From positions 62,001-126,000 of the forward strand of contig JAFXXK010000006.1 in the NCBI GenBank assembly GCA_017542305.1: DNA of 64,000 nucleotides, written 5' to 3'. Numbering within the stretch: the stretch's first letter is position 1; every line of letters starts with the position of its first letter. The notes beneath the pieces were generated by a model that was given only the letters and a program-made list of their open reading frames with translations, was not told the origin of the DNA and made no database searches. Both the position numbers and the translations under genes were made by a program. The stretch comes from a bacterium. GTDB taxonomy: Bacteria > Cyanobacteriota > Vampirovibrionia > Gastranaerophilales > Gastranaerophilaceae. Positions 35,103 to 44,451 of the stretch are shown in pieces.

Positions 35103-35969
35103 TTATTTATATAATTTCAAATAATTAACTTTTTCCCAGCTTATGTCAAGATATTGAACTTTTGATTTCATAAATTTTATTCTTGGCAGAATAGACGGGA
35201 TTCGTTTTATTCTTTCATATACGTTAGAGTCAAGCTTTCCTATACGAATGTTGACGGTTTTAACTTTTACATAAACATCAGCAGGGTTTCTCATATCAAT
35301 GTATTCAACAGGTTCTTTTGAATAGCTTTCGATATAAGAAATTATTTTTATTATTTCATTTATATTATCCAGATTCCATTTTGTATAGCTAAAATGTCCT
35401 TTATCGCTTGCAATTACCTTTATTGTTTTAATATCGGGACTTAATGGCATAAATTCTTTGCCTATGAGTGTTCCGTCGGTTGTAAAGGCTGCAATGGCAG
35501 GAGCTTTTTCGCCCAGACATATTGAAATGACGGGAGTTCTTTCTTTGACAATGATATGTAATCTTGCAGGGAAAGCATATCTTCTGATATAAACATCTTC
35601 TATAGGTTTCAGAGTTTTGATGTCTTTTTCAATATCGTTAGTTTTCATCATATAAATAGGCTTATCTGATACTTCGTGCAGCTTCATTAAAGCAAGTATG
35701 CGGTAAGATTTAACGATATGATTATTTTCAATTTTTATAATCTCGTTATTTGCCGTAGTGTATGCATTTTGAGGCAGGTACCATTGAGGAAGTTTTGTTA
35801 TATATACGAGCAGGAAAAGCATCAGCACAGTCATTAGAAAGCGAACGGCTTTCCGTAATATTGACTGTTTGCGTCTGCTTTGACGAACTTTTCTGGATTT
35901 GCGGACTTTTTTGACTAATCTCGCGGGATCCACAACATCCTGTTGTATATCTTTTCCTTCTTCTTCCAC
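35103..35969 (-). CDS. ftsQ: Cell division protein FtsQ
   Basis: 288-residue divisome protein linking the Z-ring-side proteins to FtsB/FtsL. It has a long basic cytoplasmic N-terminus (KKVRKSRKVRQSRRKQ), a single transmembrane helix (about 42-60), a POTRA-like region (NNEIIKIENNHIVKSYRILALMKLHEVS; IEDVYIRRYAFPARLHIIVKERTPV) and the FtsQ beta domain. Sequence similarity in this family is low; position after murC-murB-ddl supports the call strongly. The start is GTG, overlapping the ddl stop (TAGTG). ftsA and ftsZ do not follow. Confidence 0.85.
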   Translation of the reverse strand: MEEEGKDIQQDVVDPARLVKKVRKSRKVRQSRRKQSILRKAVRFLMTVLMLFLLVYITKLPQWYLPQNAYTTANNEIIKIENNHIVKSYRILALMKLHEVSDKPIYMMKTNDIEKDIKTLKPIEDVYIRRYAFPARLHIIVKERTPVISICLGEKAPAIAAFTTDGTLIGKEFMPLSPDIKTIKVIASDKGHFSYTKWNLDNINEIIKIISYIESYSKEPVEYIDMRNPADVYVKVKTVNIRIGKLDSNVYERIKRIPSILPRIKFMKSKVQYLDISWEKVNYLKLYK

Positions 35970-36922
35970 TATTTATTTAATCCTACACTATTTAAAATTA
36001 AAAGTACCAATTCATCGTAACTTATACCCATAGCAGCAGCCTGAGCCGGCAAGTCGCTGGTTTCAGTCATTCCCGGGCTTGTATTGATTTCCAAGAAATA
36101 CGGTTCATCATTCATTACCATAAAATCAACTCTGGAAACACCTGAGCAGCCTGCTGTCTGGTGAGCTTTAACAGCTATTTCTTTTATATGTTTTGTAGCT
36201 TCAGCCGATAACGCAGTTGACGGTACGATGAAATCTGACATTCCTTTAGTATATTTTGCTTCAAAATCATACCATTCATTTTTAGGTCTGATTTCAAGAA
36301 TTTCTGTAGCAAATGCTTTGCCGTCTTTTTCCAAAACCCCTACCGTAATAAAGAAGCCGTCAATAAATTCTTCTATCAAAACATCAGCATTGAATTTTGT
36401 AGCTTCTTCGTATGCGGGAATAAGTTCTTCTTTTGAGTTAACCTTTGTCATACCGAAACTTGAACCTTCGCAAACTGGTTTTGTTATAAGCGGGTATCTA
36501 AGGTTTTCGCACGCTTTGACAACGTCTTCACCTTTTTTAACGAATACTGATTTAATAAGCGGGATATCTTTGCAGGTAGATAATACACGTTTTGTGTATT
36601 CTTTATTCATACAAATTGCACTTGCCATAACTCCACAGCCCGCATAAGGTATTTTTAAGATTTCCAAAATACCCTGAACGCAGCCATCTTCTCCGTATTT
36701 ACCATGCAGAGCATTGAAGGCATAATCATATTTTCCGTTTTCAAGTTTCTGAGCAATACTTTTATCAACAATTACCATTTCGGCATTGTTGTAGCCTAAT
36801 CTTTTTAAAGCCTCAAAGCAGCCTTTGCCCGATCTCATTGAAACTTCCGCTTCCGATGACATACCGCCGCATAGTACTGCAATTTTTGCATTTTTATCTA
36901 CTTTATATTCAATATTCTGCAT
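35969..36922 (-). CDS. ddl: D-alanine--D-alanine ligase
   Basis: ATP-grasp enzyme making the D-Ala-D-Ala dipeptide for peptidoglycan. In its 317 residues the family signatures are HGKYGEDGCVQGILE (near 75), the ATP-binding KPVCEGSSFGM, and the metal-binding C-terminal VSRVDFMVMNDEPYFLEINTSPGMT. It overlaps murB by 25 bases and ftsQ by one, so the four genes are tightly coupled. Confidence 0.97.
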   Translation of the reverse strand: MQNIEYKVDKNAKIAVLCGGMSSEAEVSMRSGKGCFEALKRLGYNNAEMVIVDKSIAQKLENGKYDYAFNALHGKYGEDGCVQGILEILKIPYAGCGVMASAICMNKEYTKRVLSTCKDIPLIKSVFVKKGEDVVKACENLRYPLITKPVCEGSSFGMTKVNSKEELIPAYEEATKFNADVLIEEFIDGFFITVGVLEKDGKAFATEILEIRPKNEWYDFEAKYTKGMSDFIVPSTALSAEATKHIKEIAVKAHQTAGCSGVSRVDFMVMNDEPYFLEINTSPGMTETSDLPAQAAAMGISYDELVLLILNSVGLNK

Positions 36923-37806
36923 AATTCAACCTCTCTTTTATTCTTATTACCCAAATATTTTACTTCAGGTTTAAGTTCAATTCCATATTTTTCTTTTACC
37001 CCTGAATACATTTTATACATTAATTCCAATACATCAAGAGATGATGCATTTTTATTTTCATTTACGATAAAATTAGCGTGATTTTCCCAAACTTTTGCTC
37101 CTCCGACAGAAAAATCTTTTGCACCGATTTCATCCAAAAGTTTACCTGCCGAATTATTTTCAGGATTTCTGAATACGCTGCCGCAGTTTGGTATAGCCAA
37201 TGACGGTTGGTGAGCTTTTCTGAAAGCCAAGTTTTCATCCATTTGCTTTTGGATTAAGTCGGCATCTTTTTCTTCCAACTCAAACTCTGCCCCGATAACA
37301 AAAATATCTTCTCTCTGGCAAATCGAACTTCTGTAACCGAATTCCATTTCATCTTTTGAAAGCTCAAATACACCCCTGTCTTTTGAATAACAGGTTACAC
37401 TAACTACTTTGTCACTTATACATTGTCCGTGAGCAGAGGCATTCATACAGATATTTCCGCCCAAAGACCCCGGAAAGCCAATCATAAATTCAAACCCGCT
37501 ATACCCTGCGGCTTTTGCGAATTGGGCTAATTTCGGACCTTTATATCCGGCAGCGGCAAAAAAATGATTATTTTCTTCAAGCCATAAATAATCCATATTG
37601 GACGTTAAAATAATTGCACCGTCATATCCGTCTGAAGATACTAACGTATTGGAAAGATTACCGAAAACTTTGACATCTTTTTCACTAAAAATTACTTCAT
37701 CAAACTCATCTACGGAAGTCGGGTAATATACTTTCCCTACTTTTCCGCCTATCTTGAAGCTTGTGAGATTTGTTACATCAAAATTTTCTTTAACCTCAAC
37801 GTGCAA
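36898..37806 (-). CDS. murB: UDP-N-acetylenolpyruvoylglucosamine reductase
   Basis: FAD enzyme that makes UDP-N-acetylmuramate in wall precursor synthesis. Signs: NLTSFKIGGKVG at the N-terminus, the FAD-binding GFEFMIGFPGSLGGNICMNASAHG, and the C-terminal IPNCGSVFRNPENNSAGKLLDEIGAKDFSVGGAKV. Two TTG starts are possible: 37806 is nine bases after AAGAGG, while 37815 directly abuts it, so I chose 37806. A TTG start and an overlap with murC suggest coupled, weak initiation. Confidence 0.95.
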   Translation of the reverse strand: MHVEVKENFDVTNLTSFKIGGKVGKVYYPTSVDEFDEVIFSEKDVKVFGNLSNTLVSSDGYDGAIILTSNMDYLWLEENNHFFAAAGYKGPKLAQFAKAAGYSGFEFMIGFPGSLGGNICMNASAHGQCISDKVVSVTCYSKDRGVFELSKDEMEFGYRSSICQREDIFVIGAEFELEEKDADLIQKQMDENLAFRKAHQPSLAIPNCGSVFRNPENNSAGKLLDEIGAKDFSVGGAKVWENHANFIVNENKNASSLDVLELMYKMYSGVKEKYGIELKPEVKYLGNKNKREVELCRILNIK

Positions 37807-39178
37807 CGTCTGCAACCTCTTTATTTAATTGAATAAGCTCTGAGCCGAGTTTATTAATAGTACCTGCCCCTAACCCTATTACAAGGTCATTTCTTTTTAA
37901 TGTCGGAAGCAATTTCTTTGCAACCTCTTTCATATCACCTGACAAGTGTTCACACGGAACTGAAAGTCTTTTTGCCAAATCTTCAGTAAATTTTTCCGCA
38001 TCAATACCGTCTATCGGGTCTTCCGAAGCTGCATATATATCGGTTACAACGACTCTGTCAACTTCATCAAATGCAGTCAAAAAGTCGTTCCAAAGATTTT
38101 TTAACCTTGTATATCTGTGCGGCTGAAATACCGCAACAATATTTTTGTCTTTAAAACTTACGGCAGACGATAGCGCTGCTTTAATTTCAGTCGGATGATG
38201 CGCATAATCATCATACAAAGAAATTCCGTCAAATTCACCCATTTTCTGGAACCTTCTGCCCATTCCGCTAAAAGTTGCAAAATGAGGTTTTATAAGTTCT
38301 AAATCCACACCTGCCTGATGTAAGCTTGCCAAAACTGCAAGTGAATTATAGATATTATGCTGACCTCTTAGAATTATCTTTAAATCTGTCAAAAATTCAC
38401 CTTTATAGTAAATATCAAATTTTGTGTAATCCGCAATATGTTCAATATTTTTAGCAACATAATCAGCGCCATCATTAAGCCCGAATGTCATAGTTTTATG
38501 ACCGTGCAGACTTTTAGTGGCTTCGCAGTCATTATTTACAAGAACTATACCGTTATCGGGCATTCTTGAAATAAACTTTTCAAAAGTTTCCAAAATAGAT
38601 TTTAGTCCGTCTTTATAAAAGTCCAGATGGTCTGCTTCCAAATTATTGATAACACAGATATTCGGAACATATTTTACAATTGTACCGTCACTTTCATCCA
38701 ATTCTGCGGTAAAGAATTTGCCGTTCTGACAATGAGCGTTTGTATCAAGCTCCGGGATAATTCCCCCGACAACATACGAAGGTTTTAATCCTGCTTTTTC
38801 TAATACATAAGAACTTAAACCGCTTGTTGTAGTTTTTCCGTGTGTACCGGAATATCCGATAAAGAATTTGCCTTCTCTTGAAATTTCTGCAAGCAAATCA
38901 GAACGGTGATATATTGGTAAACCCAATTCTTTTGCTCTTATTATTTCCGGATTAGTTTCTCTTATTGCGGTACTTGCAATTACAACGGCATCAGAGGGTA
39001 CGTTGTCCGCACTATGACCTATTGAAACTGTTGCACCTAATTTTTTAACCTTTTGGACATATTTACTGTCGCAAACATCGGAGCCTGATACGGTACATCC
39101 GTTTTCCAGCAAATATTTTGCCAATCCGCTCATACCTACTCCGCCTATTGCTATAAAATGATATTTCTTCTTATTCAA
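37796..39178 (-). CDS. murC: UDP-N-acetylmuramate--L-alanine ligase
   Basis: First Mur ligase, adding L-Ala to UDP-MurNAc in the cytoplasm. In 460 residues it has the N-terminal IGGVGMSGLA, the ATP loop GTHGKTTTSG at 111-120, ELDESDGT, the NNLEADHLDFY motif and the C-terminal YDDYAHHPTEI. The start codon is TTG with AGGGA upstream. First gene of murC-murB-ddl-ftsQ; a TATAAT at 39232-39227 on the minus strand is the likely -10. Confidence 0.97.
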   Translation of the reverse strand: MNKKKYHFIAIGGVGMSGLAKYLLENGCTVSGSDVCDSKYVQKVKKLGATVSIGHSADNVPSDAVVIASTAIRETNPEIIRAKELGLPIYHRSDLLAEISREGKFFIGYSGTHGKTTTSGLSSYVLEKAGLKPSYVVGGIIPELDTNAHCQNGKFFTAELDESDGTIVKYVPNICVINNLEADHLDFYKDGLKSILETFEKFISRMPDNGIVLVNNDCEATKSLHGHKTMTFGLNDGADYVAKNIEHIADYTKFDIYYKGEFLTDLKIILRGQHNIYNSLAVLASLHQAGVDLELIKPHFATFSGMGRRFQKMGEFDGISLYDDYAHHPTEIKAALSSAVSFKDKNIVAVFQPHRYTRLKNLWNDFLTAFDEVDRVVVTDIYAASEDPIDGIDAEKFTEDLAKRLSVPCEHLSGDMKEVAKKLLPTLKRNDLVIGLGAGTINKLGSELIQLNKEVADVAR

Positions 39179-39306
39179 AATTATATTCCCTAATCTTATT
39201 AAGTGTAATACTATTAATACTATTTAATTATAGTACATAAATAAATTAAAATCCCGAATGTTAGCATTTTTTTACAATGAATATAAGTTTAGGTAAATAT
39301 ATGTAA

Positions 39307-39368
39307 TGTTTCATTCTGCTATGGGTAGTAACTATCTATTTCCCCGTTATCTTCCGCGGGATGAAACA
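39307..39368. other. Long imperfect inverted repeat after mnmG
   Basis: A 13-bp arm (39307-39319) pairs with 39356-39368 along its whole length if G-T pairs are allowed (8 Watson-Crick pairs from the outer end). The loop of 36 bases holds further GGG/CCC complementarity. It lies 12 bases past the mnmG stop, but no T-run follows in either direction, so it is not a standard terminator. The rest of the 200-base gap holds only the murC promoter. Confidence 0.4.
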
Positions 39369-39379
39369 ACAGGTAAACT

Positions 39380-41263
39380 TTATTTTCTTGCGATGGCGTG
39401 GCGTTCTAAAAGTACCATTAATACAGATATATCGGCAGGTTTTACTCCTCCGATACGGGAAGCTTGTGCAAGCGTTTTCGGACGTATTTTATTCAGTTTT
39501 TCTTTTGTTTCCGATGATATATGGTTTATTGCCATATAATCAATGTCATCGGGGATTCTGTATTTATCAAGTTTTCCAGCCTGTTCAACTTGTGCTGTCT
39601 GGCGTTTTAGGTAACCGTCATATTTAATCATAATTTCTACCTGTTCGTAAACATCTCTTGAAAGGTTTAAATTTTCTGTTTCGGTATTTAATTCTTTTAA
39701 AATGTTATAGTTAATATTCGGACGTTTCAAAAGTTCAGCTAGCCTCATTCCACGTTCGATACCCTCTCCGTATTTCGCAAGGATTGCGGAAGTTTCTTCG
39801 TTCGCAGGGACTTTTGTTTCCTGTAGTCTTTGAATTTCCCTTTTAATGCTTTCCTGTTTGTTCAAAAATCTTTCATACTGAACATCATCAACAAGACCTA
39901 CTTTGTGTCCTATCGGGGTTAATCTTTCATCAGCGTTATCCTGTCTTAAAAGCAGACGGTATTCCGAACGGGAAGTCAGCATACGGTAAGGATCCTGAAT
40001 ATCCTTTGTAACCAAATCGTCAATTAGGGTTCCCGTATAGGAAGAACTTCTGTCAAGTTCAAGCATTTCCGAACCGTTCAGGTAGTTAAATGCATTAATA
40101 CCGGCAATTAAACCTTGTGCCGCAGCTTCTTCGTACCCGCTTGTCCCGTTGATTTGTCCTGCCAAAAACAGTCCTTGAATTTTCTTTGACATTAAAGAAT
40201 GTGTGGTCTGTACCGCAGGAACGTAATCATATTCTACCGCATAAGCCGGTTTTATAACGTGTGCATGCTCCAACCCCGGTAAAGTTCTCAACATTTGCAC
40301 CTGAACATTAGCAGGTAAACTGCTCGAAAATCCCTGAATATATGCTTCATAATTTCCTAATCCCTCGGGTTCTATGAATATATGATGAGAAGGATTTTCC
40401 GAAAATCTTACGACTTTATCCTCAATAGACGGACAATATCTTGGTCCGACACCCTGAATAAGCCCTTTAAACATCGGTGATTTGTCAAGGTTAGCCTTAA
40501 TAATTCTGTGAGTTTCTTCGTTAGTTCTTGTTAAATAACACGGATACTGTTTTCTTATCGGGCGATTTGGCTTAAACGAATAGAAATTTAATATTTCATC
40601 TCCGGGTTGAATATCCATTTTTGAGTAATCAATAGTACGTTTGTCAACTCTTGGCGGGGTGCCTGTTTTGAGTTTTTTAAGGGTTAATCCGTGACGCATA
40701 AGTGACTCCGAAAGTCCAAAAGCCGCTTTTTCCCCTAATCTGCCTGCGCTGTATGACTGCAAGCCTACCCATATTCTGCCCTCTAATGAAGTTCCGGTAG
40801 TTAGGATTGCTGCGTTTACGCTGAATTCTATTCCGTATTCGTCAATTGCTCCGGTTATTCTGCCGTCTTTTACGATTATGTCCGTAATACAAGCCTGACG
40901 AAGATAAATATTTTCTTCCCCCTCAATAACATGACGCATATAATCAGAGTATTGGCGTTTATCGGACTGAGCTCTTAATGCCCTTACCGCAGGACCTTTT
41001 GAGGAGTTAAGCGTTTTCATTTGCAGATATGTTGCATCCGCAGCTTCACCCATTTCTCCGCCGAGTGCTGCAATTTCTCTGACGAGAGTGGATTTTGCAG
41101 GTCCGCCGATAGCAGGGTTACAAGGCTGCAGTGCAATATGTTCTACATCTAACGTTGCCAACAGAACTTTTAAGCCTAATCTTGCGCACGATAATGCGGC
41201 TTCACAGCCGGCATGTCCTGCACCTACCACTATGACATCATATTTATTGTTGAGGTAATTCAT
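39380..41263 (-). CDS. mnmG: tRNA uridine-5-carboxymethylaminomethyl modification enzyme MnmG
   Basis: FAD enzyme (GidA) that with MnmE modifies wobble U34 in several tRNAs. In 627 residues: dinucleotide loop [12 protein letters not shown] at 13-23, [18 protein letters not shown], the [12 protein letters not shown] motif, and [20 protein letters not shown] near the C-terminal third. mnmE is not adjacent. The ATG has TGCTAGTAT ending six bases upstream and no Shine-Dalgarno sequence. Confidence 0.97.
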   Translation of the reverse strand: MNYLNNKYDVIVVGAGHAGCEAALSCARLGLKVLLATLDVEHIALQPCNPAIGGPAKSTLVREIAALGGEMGEAADATYLQMKTLNSSKGPAVRALRAQSDKRQYSDYMRHVIEGEENIYLRQACITDIIVKDGRITGAIDEYGIEFSVNAAILTTGTSLEGRIWVGLQSYSAGRLGEKAAFGLSESLMRHGLTLKKLKTGTPPRVDKRTIDYSKMDIQPGDEILNFYSFKPNRPIRKQYPCYLTRTNEETHRIIKANLDKSPMFKGLIQGVGPRYCPSIEDKVVRFSENPSHHIFIEPEGLGNYEAYIQGFSSSLPANVQVQMLRTLPGLEHAHVIKPAYAVEYDYVPAVQTTHSLMSKKIQGLFLAGQINGTSGYEEAAAQGLIAGINAFNYLNGSEMLELDRSSSYTGTLIDDLVTKDIQDPYRMLTSRSEYRLLLRQDNADERLTPIGHKVGLVDDVQYERFLNKQESIKREIQRLQETKVPANEETSAILAKYGEGIERGMRLAELLKRPNINYNILKELNTETENLNLSRDVYEQVEIMIKYDGYLKRQTAQVEQAGKLDKYRIPDDIDYMAINHISSETKEKLNKIRPKTLAQASRIGGVKPADISVLMVLLERHAIARK

Positions 41264-41269
41264 AATTTT

Positions 41270-41278
41270 ATACTAGCA
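41270..41278 (-). promoter_or_regulatory. Extended -10 promoter of mnmG
   Basis: On the minus strand TGCTAGTAT, then six bases, then ATG. A TTGCAC lies 19 bases upstream of the -10. Confidence 0.45.
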
Positions 41279-41371
41279 CAAAAACACAATATATGTGCAA
41301 TTTCACCCTATTTATATATACCGTATTATAAACTTATGTTAAGATTTTTATATTTTGTATATACACTTTAA

Positions 41372-41413
41372 GCAATTTTTAAACATCACCATACTTTATA
41401 TAGGTGTAAGGGA
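41372..41413 (+). promoter_or_regulatory. Shared promoter motif, copy P1
   Basis: GCAATTTTT (41372-41380), ten variable bases, ATACTTTATA (41391-41400), then GTGTAAGGGA. The same ungapped layout is found at 45181 and 56123. Read as a promoter, GCAATT and TTTATA are 17 bases apart. It precedes the RHH gene. Confidence 0.6.
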
Positions 41414-41444
41414 AATTAAATAAAGAAAAGGAAAGAGGTAAACT

Positions 41445-41633
41445 ATGGCAAGAGTTTTAATATCAATGCCTGAACGTTTTTTAGACGAAATTGACGGCGT
41501 GGCAAATCAGGAAAACAGAACTCGTTCAGAATTAATCAGAGAAGCGTTAAGAACTTATATGTACAGAAATCAGGTTCGTAATTCTAACAAAGCGTTAAAA
41601 AATGCTGAAATTTTAGAAACACTTCTTGGCTAA
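41445..41633 (+). CDS. Ribbon-helix-helix (CopG-like) DNA-binding protein
   Basis: 62 residues. MARVLISMPERFLDEIDGVANQENRTRSELIREALRTYM is a complete RHH fold: one N-terminal strand followed by two helices with the RSELIREAL core. Such proteins bind operators as dimers; many are antitoxins. The next gene is a small protein of a different family, but it also has its own promoter and an orphan paralogue at 45257, so a simple toxin-antitoxin pair is not supported. AAAGAGGT precedes the ATG. Confidence 0.85.
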   Translation: MARVLISMPERFLDEIDGVANQENRTRSELIREALRTYMYRNQVRNSNKALKNAEILETLLG

Positions 41634-41654
41634 ATTGAGAAAATAGGTTATAAT
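41626..41654 (+). promoter_or_regulatory. Internal promoter for the second small gene
   Basis: TTGGCT (41626-41631), which lies over the last codons of the RHH gene, a 17-base spacer and TATAAT (41649-41654). Confidence 0.55.
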
Positions 41655-41679
41655 ATTTATAGAAAGGAATGTGGGGAAA

Positions 41680-41862
41680 ATGGAAAAAGATATTCTTGAT
41701 AATGAAAATGGTTATGTGATGTCTTCCATTGATGAATATTTTGAAATTTTGGATAAAGAAGCTCAAAAACGTTCTAAAATGGTTGCAAAGTCTTTGACTA
41801 AATATTTGAAGAATATTCAGTCTAATACAAAATATGATGAATTAAAAACATCAGTACGCTAA
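41680..41862 (+). CDS. DEYF-family small protein
   Basis: 60 residues, family not recognised. The core SIDEYFEILDKEAQKRSKMVAKSLTKYLKN is shared almost residue for residue with the protein at 45257-45478, and both end with a SNTKYDELK / SKYDGLK motif. Predicted to be two or three helices with an acidic start and a basic end. The ATG at 41680 follows GGGGA; a GTG nine bases earlier is less likely. It lies 46 bases after the RHH gene and also has its own promoter. Confidence 0.7.
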   Translation: MEKDILDNENGYVMSSIDEYFEILDKEAQKRSKMVAKSLTKYLKNIQSNTKYDELKTSVR

Positions 41863-41908
41863 TATAGCTTATCCGATGTAAATAGGTTGGTTGACGAGTT
41901 TTATATTT

Positions 41909-41938
41909 AAAAAAGATGCTTTTATGCATCTTTTTTTT
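41909..41938. terminator. Bidirectional intrinsic terminator
   Basis: An 11-bp perfect stem (41909-41919 with 41926-41936), loop TTTTAT and T8. It separates the small-protein genes from the convergent tcdA and touches the tcdA stop codon. Confidence 0.85.
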
Positions 41939-42650
41939 ATTTTTTATATCCTATTAAATCTTTTATTACTTCGCCGGCTATGATTAATCCTGCAACGGAC
42001 GGTACAAAAGCGTTACTTCCGGGAAATCTTTTTTTTGAATCAGTCATGCCGTCAGTATTTATTTTTATTGGCGGCTCTTTTGAATAGACTACTTTTAATT
42101 TGGGGATTTTGCGCTTTTTTAAATCCTGTCTTATTACTCTTGCAAGCGGACAAACCGAAGTCTTGTATATATCCGCAACCTCAAACATTTCAGGGTGCAT
42201 CTTGTTACCGGCTCCCATAGAAGATATTATAGGTGTTCCGACTTTATTTGCCTGCATTATCAGTTCAATTTTCCCCGTAACTGTATCTATAGCGTCAACA
42301 ATATAATCATATTGGCGAAAGTCAAATTCATTTGAAGTTTCGGGCATGTAAAATGTTTTGTATGTGTTAACCGTAATATTAGGGTTAATATCCAATATGC
42401 GTTCTTTTGCAGCATCAACCTTGTATTTGTCTATAGTGCTGAGTGTTGCATATATCTGTCTGTTAAGATTAGACTCGCAAACTTTGTCATTATCAATAAT
42501 ATCAATTGCCCCTAAACCTGAGCGTACAAGCGCTTCTGCGGTATGCCCTCCGACTCCGCCGATTCCGAATACGGCAACTCTTGCGGAAGCTAATTTTTCC
42601 ATAGCCTCTTTTCCAAATAATAATTCAGTTCTTGAAAATTTTTCCGACAT
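41937..42650 (-). CDS. tcdA: tRNA threonylcarbamoyladenosine dehydratase
   Basis: E1/ThiF-fold ATP-dependent enzyme that cyclises t6A37 to ct6A in tRNA. In 237 residues: FSRTELLFGKEAMEKLASARV, nucleotide loop GIGGVGGHTAEAL (29-41), NRQIYAT, DAIDTVTGK, and the TcdA-type block ISSMGAGNKMHPEMFEVADIYKTSVCPLARVIRQDLKKR, which separates it from MoeB/ThiF. GGAG precedes the ATG. The sulfur partners CsdA/CsdE are not adjacent. Confidence 0.93.
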   Translation of the reverse strand: MSEKFSRTELLFGKEAMEKLASARVAVFGIGGVGGHTAEALVRSGLGAIDIIDNDKVCESNLNRQIYATLSTIDKYKVDAAKERILDINPNITVNTYKTFYMPETSNEFDFRQYDYIVDAIDTVTGKIELIMQANKVGTPIISSMGAGNKMHPEMFEVADIYKTSVCPLARVIRQDLKKRKIPKLKVVYSKEPPIKINTDGMTDSKKRFPGSNAFVPSVAGLIIAGEVIKDLIGYKK

Positions 42651-42688
42651 TGTTTTCTCCGAAAAGTAAGCTGCTTAGTAACAGAGTT

Positions 42689-44446
42689 TTACCAGGAGCC
42701 GCCTCCACCGCCTCCGCCACCGCCGCCGGAATGTCCGCCGCCTCCGGAAGATGATGTGCTGACACCGCCGTTTGCCACCGATGGTGCTGAAACGGCTTGA
42801 GTTGTGGTTACAAAATTGTTAAAGCTGGTTGTGTTAAATCCAGAGCCGGAATACCAGTCAGGATTGATTTCCATAATTGACTCAAATTTATTTATCCATT
42901 TATCTGAAACATCCAGTATGTATGCACTTGGTAGAACATTGTAGAAATATTCAGGATCCTGCTCTGCTAAACGCTGTAATCTGGATTTTTCCGCAACTTC
43001 TATAAAGTGTTTTAGTCCCAACAAATCATTTAACATACGTTGTCCGGCAGGATTTCTCTTTGGTAATTGGTATAAACATATCCCTGAAGCTATAAGACCT
43101 GCAAGCCCTATAAATATTGACGGTATGTTCTGTATATGACTTGTTAAAAGAAACATTAATAAAGGTATTCCGCCAAATCCTGCCGACCAGACAATAAAGA
43201 ATAAGGTAGTGCAAGCGTTGGTTCTGCCGCTGTTAAAGTATCCTATGATTACGCAAAGTGCTATTGTCGGGAATAGTATTAAAAAGAAATTTTGCGCTAT
43301 ATTAAAAATATTATATCCTGAAGCTGAAAATATTGTGAGGAATAATAATCCTAAAATATATAAAAACATCTTGAATTTAACTGCAAAACTTATTGAATTT
43401 TGGTAAAATATTCGCTCGCGTCTTTTGTTGATGTCGGCGATAATATTTGCACAGTCCGTGTAAAAAGTTCTTGAGTATGTTAAATCACTTTGTTGTACGA
43501 TTACTGTCTTGTTTTTGAAGATTGAATTCATAAAAGTCTTTTCTTCAGGTTTTATTCCATCATAATCTTTAATTTTATTCAAAGACCATTGGTGACCGTT
43601 ATCCGTAATTTTAATATATCCTCGATGAGCCAAATCTATCAAAAGTCCTACAATCCCTTTTGTTGAAGCTGTTCCTTTATATGCAAGTTCTGTTTCCAGA
43701 GGATTCATCCCTTTGGGCGGATAAAAGTTTACAATTGGTGTTACCGGTTCGTCTTTACCGTAAACATACCAGGTTAAAAATGCAATAAGGGTCAAAAGTA
43801 GCTCTAATGAGATAACTATTATTGCCGTAAAGTTAGCATGTTTCTTAAAGTATTTCGCCGGAACCTGTACTCTTACGGTTATTCCCTCTCCCGGGTTAAG
43901 TATTCGTGTTGTCTGCCCTGTAATATTTCTCTGGTTACCTACCGAATAGTAGGCTCCGCCGTTAAAACCTTGAACTCCATTCCTGCCAATGGATAAGCCG
44001 ACATCAGATGGACTTATGTCTTTTGGCATGGTTACGTTGAATTCTGCCTTATGAATTGGAACTTGCCAACTTGTTCCGATTATGTTGTGGTAAAATTCAT
44101 TTTTATTATCATAGTAGTTATATTTATAGAAGATAACATATTGATGCTTTCCTCTTATTAAACGTCCCGCATCTCCTATTTTTAGGTTCAAAGAATTATT
44201 TCCAAATGTTTTTGTGTAATTTTCGGAAACCCTAATATCAGTTATGTTTGCATTTTTCAGCGGGATGTCTCTATAAATCCCGTGTGACGGATTCGTAAAA
44301 AATACATTAATGGTTTCTGTTATTGCCGCAGTCTTATTCTCATCTACATTAATATTGACATAATAATTTTCTATATAAAAGTTCTCTGCAAATGCAGGAC
44401 AGATGAATAATAATAATATAATAATAACCAGAAATAATTTTTTCAT
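42689..44446 (-). CDS. DUF2207 membrane protein with glycine-rich tail
   Basis: 585 residues. Signal peptide (MKKLFLVIIILLLFICPAFA), a periplasmic beta-rich DUF2207 domain (for example HGIYRDIPLKN), a transmembrane helix near 210-230, a cytoplasmic winged-helix-like stretch (KGIVGLLIDLAHRGYIKI), three more membrane helices (about 350-460) and a C-terminal run of Gly and Ser ending GGGGSW. The layout matches the YciQ-like DUF2207 proteins. Function is unknown. It lies five bases after a lemA-like gene, a pairing seen in many genomes. Confidence 0.88.
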   Translation of the reverse strand: MKKLFLVIIILLLFICPAFAENFYIENYYVNINVDENKTAAITETINVFFTNPSHGIYRDIPLKNANITDIRVSENYTKTFGNNSLNLKIGDAGRLIRGKHQYVIFYKYNYYDNKNEFYHNIIGTSWQVPIHKAEFNVTMPKDISPSDVGLSIGRNGVQGFNGGAYYSVGNQRNITGQTTRILNPGEGITVRVQVPAKYFKKHANFTAIIVISLELLLTLIAFLTWYVYGKDEPVTPIVNFYPPKGMNPLETELAYKGTASTKGIVGLLIDLAHRGYIKITDNGHQWSLNKIKDYDGIKPEEKTFMNSIFKNKTVIVQQSDLTYSRTFYTDCANIIADINKRRERIFYQNSISFAVKFKMFLYILGLLFLTIFSASGYNIFNIAQNFFLILFPTIALCVIIGYFNSGRTNACTTLFFIVWSAGFGGIPLLMFLLTSHIQNIPSIFIGLAGLIASGICLYQLPKRNPAGQRMLNDLLGLKHFIEVAEKSRLQRLAEQDPEYFYNVLPSAYILDVSDKWINKFESIMEINPDWYSGSGFNTTSFNNFVTTTQAVSAPSVANGGVSTSSSGGGGHSGGGGGGGGGGSW

Positions 44447-44451
44447 AATGA

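Noticed and set aside
41445-41862. Classical toxin-antitoxin module (RHH antitoxin plus small toxin)
   Set aside because: The second protein has its own promoter, an orphan paralogue, and no resemblance to ParE/RelE/MazF toxins; evidence is insufficient.
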